From Deinococcus hopiensis KR-140 (GTDB lineage Bacteria > Deinococcota > Deinococci > Deinococcales > Deinococcaceae): 6,436 nucleotides of DNA. Shown piece by piece: positions 4,745 to 6,436 of the stretch. Within the stretch, counting starts at the first letter, position 1. Each line of letters begins with the position of its first letter. The position numbers and the translations under genes were made by a program. The notes beneath the pieces were generated by a model. The model saw only the letters and a list, made by a program, of their open reading frames with translations. It was not told the origin of the DNA and did not search any database. The stretch is from the NCBI GenBank assembly GCA_943327755.2, contig CALPYF020000091.1:1-6436 (forward strand), read 5' to 3'.

Positions 4745-5008
4745 TCAATACAGGGCGGAGTCAGCCAGTGAGCGCAGGAGCCGGGCTTTCGACTCGCTGG
4801 CCAGGGCGGCAAATTTCAGGCAGCTGGAGCGCCGGTCCGGATTGGGCACAGCCGGCCCCTGCTTCAGCACATGTCGCAGGCGTTCCTGGGCGGTCGGGTT
4901 TCCCTGTTGCGCAGCAGCCCTCAGCGCCCGCAGTCGTCTCGCGGCCTGCTTTCGGAGAAAGCGCATCATGTGAGCCGTGGTGTCCATGGCCTGGTCGCGT
5001 CGGGGCAT
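4745..5008 (-). CDS. Small basic helical protein with PNPDR...CLKFAA motif, 87 aa
   Basis: Not a recognised family. Residues 10-50 are strongly basic and helical (MMRFLRKQAARRLRALRAAAQQ, then ERLRHVLKQG). PNPDR (55-59) and CLKFAA (63-68) come next, then a helix rich in Ser, Arg and Leu (LASESKARLLRSLAD). From PNPDR onward it aligns without gaps to residues 64-92 of the 122-aa neighbour but lacks that protein's acidic tail. Two Met residues near the start (8, 14) are alternatives, but the ATG at 5008 has GGAGG upstream with suitable spacing. It is gene two of operon 2 and follows a perfect 9-bp hairpin (5032-5053). A small nucleic-acid-binding protein is a reasonable guess, not a demonstrated role. 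Confidence 0.78.
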   Translation of the reverse strand: MPRRDQAMDTTAHMMRFLRKQAARRLRALRAAAQQGNPTAQERLRHVLKQGPAVPNPDRRSSCLKFAALASESKARLLRSLADSALY

Positions 5009-5031
5009 GGGTCGGACCTCCAGGAGTGGAG

Positions 5032-5053
5032 GCTGGGGGCCTACGCCCCCAGC
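5032..5053 (-). other. Perfect 9-bp hairpin between operon 2 genes one and two
   Basis: GCTGGGGGC (5032-5040) and GCCCCCAGC (5045-5053) pair perfectly around a 4-base loop. It starts within 10 bp of the 166-aa gene's stop, and no U tract follows on the minus strand. It occupies the same place in operon 2 as the 13-bp hairpin at 3823-3852 does in operon 1, although the two sequences differ. Confidence 0.68.
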
Positions 5054-5059
5054 AGCGGA

Positions 5060-5560
5060 TCAGGCAGCGACGGGCACGCGGGCAGAGAGATTCTGGGCCA
5101 CCTGGCGCGCTCTGGGGTACAGGCTGCAGAGGTAAGCCCAAACCTTGCGCGCCTCGTCTTCCGTGAGGCTGGCCAGGGTGGTCAGGGGCTGGGACTGACC
5201 CAGGGCTGCCGCGCTGAGCGCGTAGTGTTCGGGGTGAGGCACCCCAACTTTGCCCATGATCCGGTGCAGGAGGGACGCGCGGGGCTTGCCGATCGGCAGC
5301 GACGCCGGGTCAGGCAGGCGCTCTTCGTGCACGAGTTGCACCCGGCCTTCTGCCTTGCCCCAGTCAAGCAGGAAGACCGCATCTTGATAGGCGGCGTCCT
5401 GACCGTCAATGGTCGCGGTGCGCTGGCCCTGGGCGTCTGCCGTCAGGGTGACCGTGCGGGTACTGATGTACACCTTGGCACTGGCGCCATCGCCCCATGA
5501 GCCGTAAAGATCGACCGTCCAGGTGCGGGTGATGTTGCGTGGGCCGACGTCTTGATGCAT
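5060..5560 (-). CDS. Hypothetical two-part protein, 166 aa, phage-like C-terminal helical domain
   Basis: Residues 8-75 look strand-rich (TRTWTVDLYGSWG, SAKVYISTRTVTLTAD, QRTATIDGQDAAYQDAVFLLDWG). Residues 98-150 form a helical module, LLHRIMGKVGVPHPEHYALSA...LASLTEDEARKVWAYL. Its pattern, LH-x3-GK-x-G then LT-x-x-EA-x-x-(V/I)-x-x-L, is common at the ends of phage and plasmid recombination or GemA/Gp16-like proteins. That resemblance is by pattern only. No catalytic residues are visible. The ATG at 5560 has AAAGGAG 8 bases upstream. It is the first gene of operon 2, directly behind the second copy of the repeated promoter. There is no signal peptide or membrane segment. Confidence 0.85.
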   Translation of the reverse strand: MHQDVGPRNITRTWTVDLYGSWGDGASAKVYISTRTVTLTADAQGQRTATIDGQDAAYQDAVFLLDWGKAEGRVQLVHEERLPDPASLPIGKPRASLLHRIMGKVGVPHPEHYALSAAALGQSQPLTTLASLTEDEARKVWAYLCSLYPRARQVAQNLSARVPVAA

Positions 5561-5569
5561 GGTTGGCGC

Positions 5570-5629
5570 TCCTTTCCCCTCTGTCTGGGGTAACTACAGC
5601 GTACACTGTTTTGTGTACATTGTCAAGGA
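5570..5629 (-). repeat. Promoter-leader repeat, copy 2 (operon 2)
   Basis: Matches 4258-4317 at about 53 of 60 positions. The -35 box, most of the inverted repeat and the GTCTGGGGTA leader block are preserved. Changes fall mainly in the -10 (TACGCT instead of TACACT) and the leader just past it. Confidence 0.85.
5598..5626 (-). promoter_or_regulatory. Operon 2 promoter with inverted-repeat operator
   Basis: On the minus strand, -35 TTGACA (5626-5621), 17 bases, then -10 TACGCT (5603-5598). GTACAC (5601-5606) and GTGTAC (5613-5618) form an inverted repeat with the same 6-base spacing as in operon 1, one base pair shorter in each arm. Its -10 is further from consensus, so basal output should be lower, but regulation by the same factor is expected. 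Confidence 0.78.
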
Positions 5630-5641
5630 AAATGCCCACCC

Positions 5642-5675
5642 AAACAACAAAACTGAGGGACTAACAGTCCCTCAG
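5642..5675 (-). terminator. Strong intrinsic terminator at the end of the non-coding region
   Basis: CTGAGGGACT (5653-5662) and AGTCCCTCAG (5666-5675) form a perfect 10-bp stem with a 3-base loop. Read on the minus strand, it is followed by TTTTGTTGTTTG. On the plus strand no U tract follows, so it acts on leftward transcripts only. No gene lies upstream on that strand for about 800 bp around the circle. It must stop read-through from the maintenance operon or an RNA made from the non-coding region, and it shields the operon 2 promoter. Confidence 0.82.
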
Positions 5676-5838
5676 CACCCGCCCCCCTTCCCTCGTCCCC
5701 ACCCCACCGGAGTCCGTCACACCGCGCCCCCTCCGGGCGCGCGTGTGCCACCCTGCGGCGCCCGGTGGCCGCCCTGGCTGCGCCCGTCCCTTCTCGTCTG
5801 CTGCGCCTGACGCCCTTCCCCCTGCTTCAGCTGTTGCT

Positions 5839-5911
5839 GCTGTCAAGCGGGGCCGGGTACCCGGCCCCAAGCCGCAACCCGCCCGGCGCCCTTCCGGGTG
5901 GGTTTGACAGC
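5839..5911. repeat. Nested inverted repeats able to form a three-way junction
   Basis: GCTGTCAA (5839-5846) and TTGACAGC (5904-5911) can close a stem around two hairpins. The first is a perfect 20-bp palindrome (5849-5868) centred on GGTACC. The second pairs 5877-5886 with 5894-5903, with one G-T pair and a 7-base loop. In DNA this could extrude as a cruciform; in RNA it folds as a compact three-way junction. Such nesting is unlikely by chance and points to a functional structure. Confidence 0.6.
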
Positions 5912-5949
5912 GTCCCTGGGGGCTGTGGCCCTGCCTATCCTGTCGGCGC

Positions 5950-5998
5950 CAGCCGGGGAAAAGATGTCGGCGCCCTTCTGACATGTTTTCCCCGGCTG
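5950..5998. repeat. Long stem-loop, 19-bp arms with one mismatch
   Basis: Bases 5950-5968 (starting CAGCCGGGGAAAA) are the reverse complement of 5980-5998 (ending TTTTCCCCGGCTG) except for one G-G position, with an 11-base loop. It is the longest inverted repeat in the window. A 10-bp direct repeat, TGTCGGCGCC, occurs at 5941-5950 and again at 5965-5974, half inside the stem and loop. The U run on the plus strand precedes the GC part of the stem, so it is not a terminator in either direction. Confidence 0.7.
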
Positions 5999-6042
5999 AT
6001 GCCCGTCCGGCGAGGACACCGCTGTTTGCCGTTGTGCTGTTT

Positions 6043-6098
6043 GGGCGGACCTGAACGTGTCCGACAAGCCGCCTCTAGGAGCGCGGGCAGGTCCGCCC
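6043..6098. repeat. Inverted repeat with 11-bp perfect arms, 34-base loop
   Basis: GGGCGGACCTG (6043-6053) and CAGGTCCGCCC (6088-6098) are perfectly complementary. The loop contains further short self-complementary words, so this is probably the base of a branched structure. The next hairpin begins two bases later at 6100. Confidence 0.62.
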
Positions 6099-6099
6099 C

Positions 6100-6127
6100 G
6101 CACCTGATCCGCTTCGCGGTCAGGTGC
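6100..6127. repeat. Hairpin sharing GCACCTG arms with the one at 21-63
   Basis: GCACCTGA (6100-6107) pairs with TCAGGTGC (6120-6127), and CCGC (6109-6112) with GCGG (6116-6119), leaving one bulged T and a TTC loop, 12 bp in all. The outer arms GCACCTG/CAGGTGC are the same as in the hairpin at 21-63, while the inner sequence differs, as in a repeated, structure-conserved element. Confidence 0.65.
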
Positions 6128-6162
6128 CTTTGTGCGGTGCGGCCTGTGGCCGCGCTGCCCTC

Positions 6163-6185
6163 TTCGGCCCGCTGTTCGGGCCGAA
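6163..6185. repeat. Hairpin with 9-bp perfect arms
   Basis: TTCGGCCCG (6163-6171) and CGGGCCGAA (6177-6185) pair around a 5-base loop. The CCGGCCC/GGGCCGG hairpin (6188-6203) follows immediately, so the two stack in tandem. No U tract follows on either strand. Confidence 0.62.
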
Positions 6186-6287
6186 TCCCGGCCCCTGGGC
6201 CGGAATGGGCCGCGCCACGTGGTGTGCTGCGGATCTGTTGCGCCCAGGACCGTGGCGCCCTGCACCGCCCAGCTTCCAGACGGTGAC

Positions 6288-6436
6288 AGGGACGGGAAGG
6301 GGAAAAGGGCACCTGCGGCGTGACGTGAGGAACGCCGCTGCTCAGGTGCCCTGGTGCCGCAGGCATTCCCCTGGACGGCCTGCCCCAACGGGGCATATGT
6401 TTACAGATTTACATATAAACATGTAAAAAGAGAAAA
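6288..6436. repeat. Right copy of 149-bp terminal direct repeat (circular overlap)
   Basis: An exact copy of bases 1-149. Features in it, namely the GCACCTG hairpin (6308-6350) and the TTTAC/GTAAA cluster (about 6397-6427), are the same physical features as those at 21-63 and 110-140. A true long terminal repeat on a linear molecule is the alternative, but nothing else in the window suggests a linear replicon. Confidence 0.93.

Larger units (their letters stand above)
5676..6287. other. Non-coding, hairpin-dense region; candidate origin or structured RNA
   Basis: No credible protein is encoded: the open frames on both strands are Arg/Pro/Gly-rich, lack ribosome sites and overlap each other. 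At least eight clear inverted repeats are seen. Minor ones are CGCGCCC/GGGCGCG (5723-5741), GCCACC/GGTGGC (5747-5769), GCGGCC/GGCCGC (6139-6153) and CCGGCCC/GGGCCGG (6188-6203); larger ones are listed separately. The region continues across the circle junction to the hairpin at 21-63 and the AT-rich cluster at 110-140. It is the only stretch large enough to hold a replication origin, which the plasmid must have. A long folded RNA is the alternative, given the terminator at 5642-5675. Confidence 0.6.

Noticed and set aside
5839..5998. Insertion-sequence ends or a transposon remnant
   Set aside because: The inverted repeats are nested and close together, enclose no transposase fragment, and show no flanking target duplication.
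5765..6286. Long plus-strand frame (173 codons) in the non-coding region
   Set aside because: No ribosome site, composition typical of random GC-rich DNA, multiple overlapping frames, and it runs through all the inverted repeats.
5843..6396. Long minus-strand frames across the circle junction
   Set aside because: Arg/Pro/Gly-rich with no domain and no start signal, and two frames overlap with equal claims.

Overview
The last 149 bases (6288-6436) repeat bases 1-149 exactly, so the window reads as one full turn of a small circular replicon of 6,287 bp with an assembly overlap. It looks like a cryptic plasmid. It carries a primase-polymerase replication protein and a small ParA with a ribbon-helix-helix partner. 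No relaxase, transposase, resistance gene or phage structural gene was recognised. The DNA is GC-rich apart from AT-rich regulatory patches. GC content, small ParA type, sigma70-like TTGACA promoters and a -10 box placed almost directly before the parA start all fit Deinococcus or a relative (Deinococcota). That placement is an inference from style, not from a diagnostic gene.

All twelve supported genes lie on the minus strand, so transcription runs from high to low coordinates. Maintenance block (3200 down to 137): a promoter with a TTTACATGTAAA operator, parA (2545-3156), an overlapping ribbon-helix-helix gene (2283-2552), tandem CAGGTAAA repeats, a helicase-less Prim-Pol/PriCT protein (1293-2237), three small genes (943-1266, 647-907, 195-572) and a weak terminator. 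A third TTTAC/GTAAA cluster lies beyond it at 110-140. The ParA/RHH pair resembles ParF/ParG, and the three clusters are candidate operator or centromere sites.

Accessory block (5630 down to 3223): two consecutive operons start from near-identical promoters (about 53 of 60 bases shared). In both, a GTACAC-N6-GTGTAC inverted repeat fills the space between -35 and -10. Operon 2 encodes a 166-aa protein and two related small proteins sharing a PNPDR...CL(K/R)FAA motif. Operon 1 encodes a C4 zinc-ribbon protein, a 78-aa helical protein, a short CxxC-CxxC protein and a 28-aa very acidic peptide, then a strong terminator. In both operons a perfect GC-rich hairpin separates gene one from gene two. 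Operon 2 has no terminator before the operon 1 promoter, so read-through is expected.

Non-coding block (5676 through the junction to about 110): roughly 720 bp with no credible gene but a dense series of inverted repeats, ending at a strong minus-strand terminator (5642-5675). It is the best candidate for the replication origin, a long structured RNA, or both. The least explained parts of the plasmid are this region and the co-regulated pair of accessory operons.
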